Assembly: GCA_026415395.1 (NCBI GenBank)
Contig: JAOAHD010000003.1
Coordinates: forward strand, 261,195-325,194
From: Candidatus Binatia bacterium
Lineage (GTDB): Bacteria; Desulfobacterota; Binatia; HRBIN30
Direction: 5' to 3'
Length of the DNA stretch: 64,000 nucleotides
This document shows positions 38,616-48,339 of this stretch, piece after piece. The position numbers were made by a program, and so were the translations under genes. A model generated the notes under the pieces. The model searched no databases, was not told the DNA's origin, and was given only the letters and a program-made list of their open reading frames with translations. Position 1 is the stretch's first letter, and each line of letters starts with the position of its first letter.

Positions 38616-39914
38616 ATGGCGGCGCAGAGAAGCATGGCGGCGTTCGTACTGGCAATTGCAGCCGCCCTCTCACTCGTGTTTCCACCGCGATCGGCTCGGG
38701 CTCAGAATTTCACGCTTCGATACATCGTATCTTTAGAGAACTCACGGGAACCGGTCGTTTCTGTGCGCTGGGAACTCGCAGGCATTGACGAAGTGCAGGA
38801 GATTTCGCTCCGCTTTCGCGGCCCATCTCCAAGGGAGCTAAAAGCCACGGGAATTTTGCTCCAAGAAGGCGAGCGTTGGATTTGGCGGCCCACTCAACCA
38901 TATGCTCGGCTGTTCTATCGAGTGGACGTCAACTCACGACGCGGATCGCAGCAGCGCTTCGACAGTTACCTCGCGAGCAATTGGCTCGTGTCGCACGCGC
39001 GTCAACTTTTCCCGTTGGTAGGAGTGACCTACCGGGCGCCGTACGGTGCGCCGGCGGCGTATTCCAAGCTGCGGTCGCGGGCAACGCTTGCATTTCAAAT
39101 GCCGCCGGGCTGGCGTTGTGTAGCGCCCTACGCCGCGCGGCAGCAAAACGTGTTCGAGCTCAGCGGCCGGCGCTCTTTTCTTACTCCACGAGGGTGGTTT
39201 GCCTGTGGTCATCTCGAAAGCGAGGCGCGGGAAATTGCCGGCGTGCGAATCGAACTTGCGCAAGTGGGCGGCGTGGCTGGCGACCGCGAGGAAATTTTTA
39301 CTTTTCTTGAAGCCACCTTCCCGTTGCTTCATCGTCTCCTCGCAGGAGACACAGCTCGCATCTTAATCATCCGAGCCCCGGACCCGATGTGGCATGGCGG
39401 AATCAGCGGTGAAGGATCCCTTTTTTTGCATGCCAAGCGCCCCGTTCGCGATCCAGACAGAACTTCGGCGTACCTGCACGAGCTGTTTCACGTCCTACAG
39501 CCGTTTAAGCCTGCTGCCGATGCGGATTGGCTCGTCGAGGGACTTGCCGAATTTTACTCCCTAGAGCTGCAGCGCCGTGCTGGGCTGCTGGATGAAAGAG
39601 GCTTCAAGAAGGGCCTCCGGCTGTTCGAGCGCTATGGTTTGTGGAACGTGGACCTGCGAAGACAACATGACAATCCGGCAACAAACAATAGTGCGCCATT
39701 GGTTCTTTATGCGTTGGACCAACGGATTCAGCGCCTCACTGCGGGCAAAGCCCGGCTCGACGACGTGTTGCGACGGCTCGCCGAGAGCCAATCTCGTGTC
39801 GATTCGGCTACGTTTCAGAGCACTGCAGAGTCCGTTGCGGGTGCGTCGCTCAAACGCTTCTTTGAGCGATACGTCTTCGCCGGGCAAGTTCCCCAGCTCA
39901 ACCGTGTCGATTGA
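38616..39914 (+). CDS. Exported HExxH metallopeptidase-like protein (M61-like)
   Basis: A 432-aa protein with a cleavable signal ('AAFVLAIAAALSLVF...ARA-QN'). A beta-rich N-terminal domain precedes the gluzincin motif 'YLHELFHVLQPF' (H288, E289, H292) and the third ligand in 'WLVEGLAEFYSLELQ' (E308 or E312). This is the HExxH...E arrangement of M1/M61 peptidases, but the overall sequence is diverged and no PDZ domain is visible. Peptidase activity is likely; the substrate is unknown. ATG 38616 or 38634 could be the start. Confidence 0.78.
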   Translation: MAAQRSMAAFVLAIAAALSLVFPPRSARAQNFTLRYIVSLENSREPVVSVRWELAGIDEVQEISLRFRGPSPRELKATGILLQEGERWIWRPTQPYARLFYRVDVNSRRGSQQRFDSYLASNWLVSHARQLFPLVGVTYRAPYGAPAAYSKLRSRATLAFQMPPGWRCVAPYAARQQNVFELSGRRSFLTPRGWFACGHLESEAREIAGVRIELAQVGGVAGDREEIFTFLEATFPLLHRLLAGDTARILIIRAPDPMWHGGISGEGSLFLHAKRPVRDPDRTSAYLHELFHVLQPFKPAADADWLVEGLAEFYSLELQRRAGLLDERGFKKGLRLFERYGLWNVDLRRQHDNPATNNSAPLVLYALDQRIQRLTAGKARLDDVLRRLAESQSRVDSATFQSTAESVAGASLKRFFERYVFAGQVPQLNRVD

Positions 39915-39986
39915 ACAAGGGTGCAACCCGAGAGAGTGGGCGGAGCGCTCGAACCAGAGAGATCCTGAACAATAAGCGAGGGGACA

Positions 39987-41318
39987 ATGATTGACGGGAC
40001 TATTTTGTGGCCGCTCGTGGTCATTCTACTTTTGATCTTGGCCAACGGCGTCTTTTCGGCGGCAGAGATTGCCATTGTGACCGTGCGTGAAAGCCGGTTG
40101 GTGCAACTGGCCAAAGAGGGCCGTCCAAGCACCACGGTAATCTTGGAACTCAAACGGCAGCCCAGCCGGTTCCTGGCGACCGTTCAGGTAGGAGTGACCA
40201 TCGTAGGCTCCATGGCCTCTGTACTAGGTGGCGCTTACGCCGCCACACGTCTGGCCTCGGTGTTAGAACACATTGTGCCGCCGGCGCTGGCTCCCTGGAC
40301 ACCGACTGCGGCCCTGGCCGGCATGGTTGCAGTGATCTCTTATCTTTCCCTTGTGGTCGGAGAACTCCTCCCCAAGTCTTTAGCGCTGCGCAATCCAGAG
40401 CGAATTGCCTTCGCTACCGTTCACGTCATCCGCATCCTCGCAGCGGTATCCGCACCGCTCGTTCGGCTCCTCACGCTTTCCACCGATACTCTGCTCAAAG
40501 TCCTCGGCGTTCCTACCCGCACCGCAGAAGTTTTCATCACCGAGGAGGAGGTGAAACACATTGTGCAGGAAGGAGCTCGTCACGGCATCTTCGATGAAGC
40601 CGAACGCCAACTGATTCACAGCGTGTTCGAGTTTACCGACACCTCGGTGCGAGAGGTGATGGTACCGCGCTCAGAAATTCATGCACTGGAGGAAACCACC
40701 GCCCTGAATGAGGCACTGTGCAAGCTTGTGGAAACCGGTTTCTCACGGATGCCAGTCTACCAAGGCGATCTCGACCACATCGTGGGCATCGTTCATCTGA
40801 AGGACATTTTGCGGGAACTCGATAAACCGAAGCCAGTTTCACTTCGAGAAATTGCCCACCCGGCCTTTTTCGTGCCCGACTCCATGCAAATCAGCGATCT
40901 TTTGCGGGAGTTGCAGGCACGCCGGGTACACATGGCGGTGGTCGTAAACGAGTTTGGAACCGTTGTCGGCCTAGTGACAATCGAGGACTTACTTGAAGAG
41001 ATCGTTGGCGAGATCCGCGACGAGTTCGACACCGATGAGGAACAACCGATTCAGGAAATGCCTGATGGGTCGCTGCTCGTGCAGGGGTCCCTTTCTCTCG
41101 ACGAACTGACCGAACGCTACGATCTGCCGTTCCGGAGCACGCCGGATTACCGCACGGTCGCGGGTTTGGTTTTGGCCCGTTTCAAAAGGTTTCCAAAAGG
41201 CGGTGAAGCGATCGTCGAGGGACCTTACAAAATGACCGTCGTCGTGCTCGACGGGCGCAGGCTGCGGAAAATCCGCATCGAGGGACCCATCCGCAAACGC
41301 GCCGAGACGCGCTCGTAG
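39987..41318 (+). CDS. CNNM/CorB/TlyC-type membrane protein with CBS pair
   Basis: A 443-aa protein with an N-terminal DUF21 domain (about four membrane segments, residues 1-200, 'LILANGVFSAAEIAIVTVRESRL'), then a CBS pair ('TSVREVMVPRSEIHALEE', 'FGTVVGLVTIEDLLEEIVGEI') and a C-terminal CorC_HlyC domain ('RTVAGLVLARFKRFPKGGE'). The family includes Mg2+ efflux/transport proteins and proteins labelled hemolysin. GAGGGGA precedes the ATG. Ion specificity is not provable from sequence. Confidence 0.92.
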   Translation: MIDGTILWPLVVILLLILANGVFSAAEIAIVTVRESRLVQLAKEGRPSTTVILELKRQPSRFLATVQVGVTIVGSMASVLGGAYAATRLASVLEHIVPPALAPWTPTAALAGMVAVISYLSLVVGELLPKSLALRNPERIAFATVHVIRILAAVSAPLVRLLTLSTDTLLKVLGVPTRTAEVFITEEEVKHIVQEGARHGIFDEAERQLIHSVFEFTDTSVREVMVPRSEIHALEETTALNEALCKLVETGFSRMPVYQGDLDHIVGIVHLKDILRELDKPKPVSLREIAHPAFFVPDSMQISDLLRELQARRVHMAVVVNEFGTVVGLVTIEDLLEEIVGEIRDEFDTDEEQPIQEMPDGSLLVQGSLSLDELTERYDLPFRSTPDYRTVAGLVLARFKRFPKGGEAIVEGPYKMTVVVLDGRRLRKIRIEGPIRKRAETRS

Positions 41319-41545
41319 TTTCCGCGCCTCCGTGGTCTGTGCGAGCGCTAATCCAGCCTAGACAAAGCCCCCGGGCAGCGGAACGCAAGGGAGTTCTCAT
41401 GACGTGCGATGGTGCTTGCGAACTGCCCACCAGGATGCGACAGGCCCACCACTGCCCCAACAGCTCTATCCTGGCCGAGCGAGGATAGTAGGAACAAGCG
41501 GGTCCTGCGACCACGCCAGCCCCCAGTCGCGAGCTGGCGAAGTCT

Positions 41546-44374
41546 TTAGAATAAGGTGCCAATCGTGAAGTGAACGGCCCCAAACGCCTCGCCTCGGCGC
41601 CGATCGAGCTTAATTCCGTAGTGCAGGGCTAACGGCCCCACCGGAGTCTCGTAAAGTAGACCCATGCCAGCAGACCGACGAAAATCCTCGAGCGAAATCG
41701 ATCGATCCTGTAGGTAAACCCCCCCTGCGTCCACGAAGGCCACTCCGATCGCACCCCAGACTAGGGGAAAGCGCAGTTCCGTGTTCACGTTCAGGGAGAG
41801 GTCGCCTCCGAGGGGGTTACCACCAGGAAAGACCCGTTTGCCAAGCGCGTCAACAATGGGCGCGCCCTGCGGGCCGATGCTGTTCTCCGAGAAACCCCGA
41901 ACAGTGGAACGCCCACCAAGGAAAAACCGTTCGCGGATCGGAACAACAGCGCCTGAGAATGTGCGCGCCCAGCCTGCCCGAAGAGCATACAACCAGGTGA
42001 GCGACTCACCTAACGGGACGTAGTGGCTGTGGTGCCATTGAAGCTTTGCCAGCGGCTCGTCTGAACCAAGAAAACCAGCGGCGAGCCGAAATCGCACCGA
42101 TTCGAACACTCCGCGGTGCGGCATAAAGGGATCGTCACGCCCCTCGTATACCAAGAACGGTCCGACACCACCTGTTCGGAGCTGCCCCTCGTCAGCAGGA
42201 TTGAATACCCGGGCATCTGGTCGCAAGTCGAAAATGCGCGCCTGTTCCCACTGAAATTCCACGCCTGTTAAAAGTGCCGAGCGCCACCTTCGCTCGAGTG
42301 CCGGGACGAGTGCCAATCGTTCGATGCTGAATTGATCGACAGAGCGCGTCGCCCGCTGGCCAATGACATTGGTTCGCAGGGTCCAACTGGTCTCCCAGAA
42401 CTGCGGGTCGCGAAATCCAAGGTCCACTAAGTACTCATTTGGGGCGGTTGCCTGAGCCGGGTCTAGGGCAATATCACCGCGCAACCCAAGTCGTTCACCG
42501 CGGTGGCGCAAGTTGATATGCGCGATTTCTCCGAACGCCCGGAAACCGTCGCGCGTGTTGTAGCCACCGCCGAAGCTCACCGACAACGGAGGTCGTTCCT
42601 GCACCTGCACCACGACGTCACGAGGAATCTCTCCCGATGTTTTCGCAGTCTCGAACGGCTCCAAAGCATCCACGAATACCCCCCGGAACAAGCCAAGCTG
42701 GTACAGGCGAGTTTGCGCATTGGCTAACGACTGCGGAGTCAGCGGCGCGTCGGGTTTCAGCTGAGATTCCCGTCGAACGACCGACGAATGCACCTGTAGG
42801 TTACCGCGCACCCGTATTTCCCCCACTCGCTGCAAGGCGCCGGGGTTTACCTCGAACGTCACCGCCGCCAGGCGTTGCAAGGCTTGCTCTTCGATGATCC
42901 GCCACGTTCCAGTTACCGTGGCGTCTGCGTATCCAGCGTCGCGGAGGTAACGGGCTACCCGCTCTGCTTCGCGCTCTAGGGCAAAGGGGTCAAACGCACG
43001 CCTGAGACGGATCTCCTGCAGAGCTGGCCGGCGGATTCCTTCGGGAAGGCCCGCAAAATCGAGCTGCGCCGTCACTACGGGAAGCCCTTCATCCACCACG
43101 ATGGTCACATCGATCCGCCCTTCACTGCGGTCGATGTCGATGCGGTAGTCGGTGATTTCCGCATCAACGAATCCGAATTCTCGGTAACGAAACCAAAGCC
43201 GTCTTAGGTCCTCCTCGAAGCGCGAGGGCACGAGAAAGCCATGTCGTCGAGGAAACCACGAACGTGGCCCCGTGGACATGACCTCGAGCAGCTTCTTCTC
43301 GGAAACCCGTTGACGGCCCTCGAAGGTGACCCGACGGATGGTGAGCAAGGGACCCTCATCGATCACTAAGCGGATCCGTTTTTTGTCGGGGTCGGATCGC
43401 TCGACCGAAAGACGCACGGCTACCAGATAATGTCCTCGCTCCTGGTAGAGTTGCTTGGCAACGCGCGCGAGCTGTCTCCACGTTCCGTCCGTGATGAGCA
43501 AACGTTCCTTGAGCCGGGCCGCGGCGAGGATTTGGTCCTTTGAGACTCGCCGATTGCCTTCGACAACGATTTCGCAGCGCGGGCCCGGACGGAGAGCCAA
43601 CCGCAGCGTGCCGGAGATGCTGCTCGTTTCGACGAAGTCGGCTGTAGCTCTGGCCTCGAGATAACCCTGCTCTCTGAGGTACCGTACGGCCGCCTTCTCA
43701 ACTTCTTTGGCGCTCCGTGCGGTCCACCGCTCACCCGAACGCACGGGCAACGCGCGCAGGAAAGCCTGAGGGTCCGTTATGTCCGCCCCGAACCACTCAA
43801 TGGTCGTAATGGTTTGTGGGCGTCCCTCGTGGATCCAAATGTGCACTGCGGCCGATTCTGGGTCGCAGGGCTTTGCCTCGACCCGAACCGCCACCTCCGG
43901 GAAGCCGTTGTTTCGGTAAAGCGCCGACAGCCGTTGTTCGGAACTCGCCAAGACCTTATCGTCGAGTGCTGTTCCAACCGGCAGCCGTGCAGTTCGCTCG
44001 AGTTCGCGGAGCGAGAACGATCGCTGCCCATGAAAGACCACGCGGCTGACCAAGAGCTTTGGCTTCACGGACACAAGCAAGCGCACCCCGCCGTCCTCCG
44101 TCCGTGGTGTGAGCTCCACTTCCCGATACCGTGCCGTCGCTTGGATCGCGCTACGAATCCGCGCCTCGGTGTCGGAGTTCCAGTTCTGCGACAAAAACTC
44201 CTCGAGCAGGACGTTGAGCTCCCCTTTCTGCCACTCTGGTTCCCCACGCACCTCTACTGATACGAGAGATCGTGGTTGGTGTTCGGGCTCCGCGAAGGCC
44301 GGAGCACTGCGCGACAGGGCCACAGCGCAGGCGAACCAGCCCACTGCGGCCCAGAGAATCATGCGTATCAACAC
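41546..44374 (-). CDS. Omp85-family outer-membrane assembly protein (TamA/BamA type)
   Basis: A 942-aa outer-membrane protein. A signal peptide ('ILWAAVGWFACAVALSRSAP') is followed by about five POTRA repeats up to residue about 560 and a 16-strand barrel. The barrel has the diagnostic 'RFFLGGRSTVRGF' (VRGF in the L6 loop), and the chain ends in a C-terminal Phe ('HFTIGTLF'). The pairing with tamB 18 bp upstream makes it TamA-like, although the POTRA number is closer to BamA. GTG 44374 with GGAG upstream is the preferred start; ATG 44362 is an alternative. Confidence 0.9.
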   Translation of the reverse strand: MLIRMILWAAVGWFACAVALSRSAPAFAEPEHQPRSLVSVEVRGEPEWQKGELNVLLEEFLSQNWNSDTEARIRSAIQATARYREVELTPRTEDGGVRLLVSVKPKLLVSRVVFHGQRSFSLRELERTARLPVGTALDDKVLASSEQRLSALYRNNGFPEVAVRVEAKPCDPESAAVHIWIHEGRPQTITTIEWFGADITDPQAFLRALPVRSGERWTARSAKEVEKAAVRYLREQGYLEARATADFVETSSISGTLRLALRPGPRCEIVVEGNRRVSKDQILAAARLKERLLITDGTWRQLARVAKQLYQERGHYLVAVRLSVERSDPDKKRIRLVIDEGPLLTIRRVTFEGRQRVSEKKLLEVMSTGPRSWFPRRHGFLVPSRFEEDLRRLWFRYREFGFVDAEITDYRIDIDRSEGRIDVTIVVDEGLPVVTAQLDFAGLPEGIRRPALQEIRLRRAFDPFALEREAERVARYLRDAGYADATVTGTWRIIEEQALQRLAAVTFEVNPGALQRVGEIRVRGNLQVHSSVVRRESQLKPDAPLTPQSLANAQTRLYQLGLFRGVFVDALEPFETAKTSGEIPRDVVVQVQERPPLSVSFGGGYNTRDGFRAFGEIAHINLRHRGERLGLRGDIALDPAQATAPNEYLVDLGFRDPQFWETSWTLRTNVIGQRATRSVDQFSIERLALVPALERRWRSALLTGVEFQWEQARIFDLRPDARVFNPADEGQLRTGGVGPFLVYEGRDDPFMPHRGVFESVRFRLAAGFLGSDEPLAKLQWHHSHYVPLGESLTWLYALRAGWARTFSGAVVPIRERFFLGGRSTVRGFSENSIGPQGAPIVDALGKRVFPGGNPLGGDLSLNVNTELRFPLVWGAIGVAFVDAGGVYLQDRSISLEDFRRSAGMGLLYETPVGPLALHYGIKLDRRRGEAFGAVHFTIGTLF

Positions 44375-44392
44375 GTTCGATCTCCGCCACCC

Positions 44393-47300
44393 TTAGGGGC
44401 AAGCCAAAGAAAACGGCGCGCGGAGAAACTCCACCCGGAACTTAAGGTCTCCGGAAAAAGCACCTGCCGCTTCGTGTGTCGCGCTTTCCCAACCGCCCAG
44501 TAGGGAAACACGGCGCGTCAATCGGTATTCCAGTTGAACCGTCTGCCGGGCTTGCGCGCCCACGCTCGTTGATGCCGAGGCATAGAAACGTTCACTGAGC
44601 TCTTTACCGACAGTCACGCGTGGCTCCACTGTACCTGTGTCACGAGCTTGAGTGGCAGACAGCTCGAATCGGTCTACCCCCAACCAACGCTGCACGCGTT
44701 GTTCTGCCTCGCGCTTGGGAAGCAGGGCAAACGCCGCTCCTGCGGGTGAAAATCCACCCGTTTGCCCCACCATCGCGCGGGTACGACCTGTCGCCAGCAG
44801 ACTCAGGATGTCTTCCGGTGCTAACGAGGGATCGTCGGCAGAAAATTGTACTCGTGGCCGGTCCGCCTGCCCTGTAACCTGCGCGGTGACGAGGTATTCG
44901 GCTTGCGGTGTGGCTACGCGGGTTTCTGCAACAAAATCGAGCCATGGGTTCAAACTCGCAGGATCTCGGAACTCCAGCGTGCCAGCGGTGATCGTGAATG
45001 TACGGCCTTGGAACGTCACTTCGCCATCGAGGACCCCGATCCTGCCACCGACCAGTGGTCGACCGATGGTGCCGCCGACCCAGAGATCGAGCCAAAACTC
45101 AACTTTGGCGATGTTGTTGTCCAGGAACACATGACCCGGCGAATGGATTTTCAAGTCAAGCCCGACCGGGGTTCGCATCACAGTTTGCACGCGCCTGGGA
45201 GCGAAGAGGCGATCTCGCAGCCAGCGCAAGAGGTCTCCGAGCGCAAGATCGCGGTCGTACACGGCATTCAACACCTGGAGATCGCCGGCAACGCTGAGAT
45301 TGTCCCAGGTGCCGGTAAGTTCGCCACGACCGGACAAGCGCGCCTGGAGGTCGTCACCCCACGAGCCTGCAACGTCGTGCAAAGTCCAGGAGAGTGCCGG
45401 CCCAGAGTACAGACCAGCCTGGCCGTTGATCGAGAGTTTGCCATCGCCGACCACTGCCTCGATGACCACATCGCGCACCGACTCGTTTTGCAGTGTCGCG
45501 TGCCCTCGAATCGCGCTCAGCGGTGGGAAGCCTTCGATTTCCAAGATGCCGTCCTTCACTGCCAGGCTGCCCTGCGCTTGCCATTCCCCTAGGGATCGGC
45601 GTTCGATCCGAGCCCCGATGGTTGCTGCTCCGCTGGCTTCAAGAATTGGCTCTCCGAGCAACTCCAACAGTACAAGGTCGGAAGTGCCGTGAATTTCCGC
45701 TTCCATTTCACCATCGATGCGCCCTTTGGCCGCGACTTCGATCTTGGAACCGTCACTTTCGAGTCGCCACGGATCGAGGCGAAAGGTGTCGCCATCCAAC
45801 TGCAAGTGGAAGGGTATCGTTGCTTCGAGACGATAGGGCTCCCGAGCGAGGACGAACCGGTTGAGTTTGATCTCCGCTCGCTCGACGCGAGGCTGGGCCA
45901 GGCGGCCACTGGCGACCGCCTGGCCGGCAGTTTCAATTCGGATCCTGCTGTGCGGCGCGACGACTTGGATCTGAGCTGCCGTCGCCGCGACATCGAAACG
46001 GTAGCCTTGACGAGGGTCAACTGTGCCTCGGAGCTGCAACTTTTGATCGAGCGCATCACCCTGGATGGTCCACTGCTTAGGTTCAAAATCGATGTGGATT
46101 TTGCCGCTCGCTAACTCGGCCTTATCCACCCGAAGGTCTTGCACCACCACCTCCGCGTTGCCGCGAGGAGTGAACAGCGGCCCGGACCATTCGCCTGCCA
46201 CCGTCAACTGGCCTCCCACTCCGCGGCGCCCGAGCCCCACGATGGCGTCCAAGCGAATCGGGTCGCCCCTCAGTGCAGCGCGGTCCAACACGTTGCCCTT
46301 CCCTTCAGCATTGAGGTGAAGGTTCTCCTTCCCATCGCGCCGCGACAACTCCGCAGCCACTCGCCACTCACCGGTGCGATAGCGTGCCTCACAGCGAAAG
46401 CTTGTGATCGGTTCTTGCCAGATGCGGAACTGATTCACCACTGCCTGGAGATCCAGCTCTGCCGAAGAACGTCTTTGCCGGAGGGACAGCTCCCCGCTTA
46501 CTCGCCCGCGGGAGACCGGGAGCGGATCGCCCCACAACCAAGTTGACGCCCCGGTGAGAAATTCTGCGCTGAAGTCTTTCGCGTTTACTTGCAGTGCGGT
46601 TTCGGGCTCTTGCCCTAGGCGCCAAACTCCGCTGACGTTTAAGTGTCCGCCGCGTTGGTCGCTGGCGTCGCAAGTGCCGGAGACTTGCCACTCGGGCGTG
46701 CCAACCGCACGAACACCGCAAACGGCTTCGCGTACAGTGCTCTGGAGCAGGCTGACTTGCACTAATCGGAGCGAGGTCTCGATCACCGTGAAACCTTCAT
46801 GCACTCGCCACGCGCCCCCAACGCGGGCTCGTCCTGTCAGTCCCATGCGTTGACCAAGGGGTTCGAGGACGCTGGCCAAACTCTGCAGGTGATCACTTGC
46901 AATTTCTCCGTGACCGGTTTGTTCGTTTTCTCGCCAGCGATGCTCCAACTTAAACTCCACAGCGCCAAGCGCGGAACCAGCGATTTGGATGCCCCCTTCA
47001 TGCGGGAGGATCTGCCCGGTGGCATTCCAGGCAATCGGCAGCGTCCTGAGCTGGAGCGGCACCGGAACTCGAACCCGAGTCCGGCCTGCGGCGGACCACT
47101 GAAGCTGCAGAGGCTTCAAGGGGCCAAGGATCTCACCGGAGAAATTCAACCGTTGCAGCGCATCCTGAGGAACCCGAAGCCCAACGAGCCGGGCTAAATT
47201 TCCAGGTGACGACACCCCTCCGCGAGCGGCAGCCGTGAGCTTGGGATGGTCGCCAAGATCGAATGCCACGTCGCCAGAAGCCCGGAGCGTTGCATGGCGA

Positions 47301-48262
47301 AGCCGAACCCTCTCAAAGCGGAGCTCAGGGCCTTGGCGCACAAACCGACCTCTCAGGTCCGCTCCCTCTATTTTCTCCCAAGAGCCGTTGGTGAGAAAAA
47401 AGCGGAAATCCACCACCGGATTCACAACCGGCCCATAGAGTTGGCCGATTCCGCTGAGTGTGCCGCGAACCACCGGGATGTCATCCGAGAACGCGGCCAG
47501 GCTTACGGCGTCGATCTTTCCATACACGCGCATGTGGTCACTGTCGATGCGCCGGAGCATCACAGCGCCTTGAGAGCTGCGCAGGCGCCCGAAAGTGATC
47601 CCTACGCTTGCTTGCGGGTCCCATTCGCCGTGCACTTCGACCTTTTGGATTGTGAGCCCGTGCGGACCACGTTCCCAACGGACACTGCCGCCTGCAACAC
47701 GCCAGTCAACCTTCAGCGTGGGAGCCGAGCGCAGCTCGCATTCCAGCGATAGGGAGGCAAACTGCAGACTGGCGCCCTGTTGGCCATAAGGGAATCTCAG
47801 ATGCCAATGGCGACCAGTCACCATCAAGCTCAATGGCACGCCGAGAAAGAGTTCGCCGCGGTGGGGCGCTCCACCTTTCTCCTCCCCGCCTACGCTACCA
47901 GGGGCCATGAGCCCGAAGTCCACGTCGAGCCCATCCACATCCGCGAGCAAACGGAGTGAGCGCGTGGTGAGTGAGCTCTGCCAGTCTACCGCCAGTTCAC
48001 CACGCTGTACTGCCAGGGCCTCGCCGCATCGCAGGTTGCGCAGGGTCAACCTCCCCAAGGGATCCAAGGCCAAAGCATCGAGAGCGCACTCCCTACCGGT
48101 CGCTTGAGCAAGGCGCGTGAGTAAAGCGGTGCGCACCTTGCCTTGGCCTGCGTGGAAAAGCACCAGCACTGCAACGAAAGCGAGAGAGGCGAAGCCGAGG
48201 AGGACAAGCCAAACCCAACGGATCCCTCCCGCCACATTCTCAATGCCACGCATCGTCACCAT
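44393..48262 (-). CDS. tamB: TamB-family translocation/assembly or lipid-transport protein (DUF490)
   Basis: A 1289-aa AsmA/TamB-type protein. One N-terminal inner-membrane anchor ('WVWLVLLGFASLAFVAVLVL') is followed by a very long repetitive beta-strand tube spanning the periplasm and a C-terminal DUF490 domain (about 950-1289). The C-terminal part carries 'TVEPRVTVGKELSERFYASA' and 'YRLTRRVSLLGGWE', the family's conserved end. TamB works with TamA in outer-membrane biogenesis and relatives move phospholipid between membranes. It is divergent from htrA. Confidence 0.92.
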   Translation of the reverse strand: MVTMRGIENVAGGIRWVWLVLLGFASLAFVAVLVLFHAGQGKVRTALLTRLAQATGRECALDALALDPLGRLTLRNLRCGEALAVQRGELAVDWQSSLTTRSLRLLADVDGLDVDFGLMAPGSVGGEEKGGAPHRGELFLGVPLSLMVTGRHWHLRFPYGQQGASLQFASLSLECELRSAPTLKVDWRVAGGSVRWERGPHGLTIQKVEVHGEWDPQASVGITFGRLRSSQGAVMLRRIDSDHMRVYGKIDAVSLAAFSDDIPVVRGTLSGIGQLYGPVVNPVVDFRFFLTNGSWEKIEGADLRGRFVRQGPELRFERVRLRHATLRASGDVAFDLGDHPKLTAAARGGVSSPGNLARLVGLRVPQDALQRLNFSGEILGPLKPLQLQWSAAGRTRVRVPVPLQLRTLPIAWNATGQILPHEGGIQIAGSALGAVEFKLEHRWRENEQTGHGEIASDHLQSLASVLEPLGQRMGLTGRARVGGAWRVHEGFTVIETSLRLVQVSLLQSTVREAVCGVRAVGTPEWQVSGTCDASDQRGGHLNVSGVWRLGQEPETALQVNAKDFSAEFLTGASTWLWGDPLPVSRGRVSGELSLRQRRSSAELDLQAVVNQFRIWQEPITSFRCEARYRTGEWRVAAELSRRDGKENLHLNAEGKGNVLDRAALRGDPIRLDAIVGLGRRGVGGQLTVAGEWSGPLFTPRGNAEVVVQDLRVDKAELASGKIHIDFEPKQWTIQGDALDQKLQLRGTVDPRQGYRFDVAATAAQIQVVAPHSRIRIETAGQAVASGRLAQPRVERAEIKLNRFVLAREPYRLEATIPFHLQLDGDTFRLDPWRLESDGSKIEVAAKGRIDGEMEAEIHGTSDLVLLELLGEPILEASGAATIGARIERRSLGEWQAQGSLAVKDGILEIEGFPPLSAIRGHATLQNESVRDVVIEAVVGDGKLSINGQAGLYSGPALSWTLHDVAGSWGDDLQARLSGRGELTGTWDNLSVAGDLQVLNAVYDRDLALGDLLRWLRDRLFAPRRVQTVMRTPVGLDLKIHSPGHVFLDNNIAKVEFWLDLWVGGTIGRPLVGGRIGVLDGEVTFQGRTFTITAGTLEFRDPASLNPWLDFVAETRVATPQAEYLVTAQVTGQADRPRVQFSADDPSLAPEDILSLLATGRTRAMVGQTGGFSPAGAAFALLPKREAEQRVQRWLGVDRFELSATQARDTGTVEPRVTVGKELSERFYASASTSVGAQARQTVQLEYRLTRRVSLLGGWESATHEAAGAFSGDLKFRVEFLRAPFSLACP

Positions 48263-48339
48263 GCCTTGTGTTTGCCGAGCCGCGACTTCCGCACAAGCGC
48301 GCTAGAACAAGCTGCCCCTGCTTGCTAGCCACACCGCTC

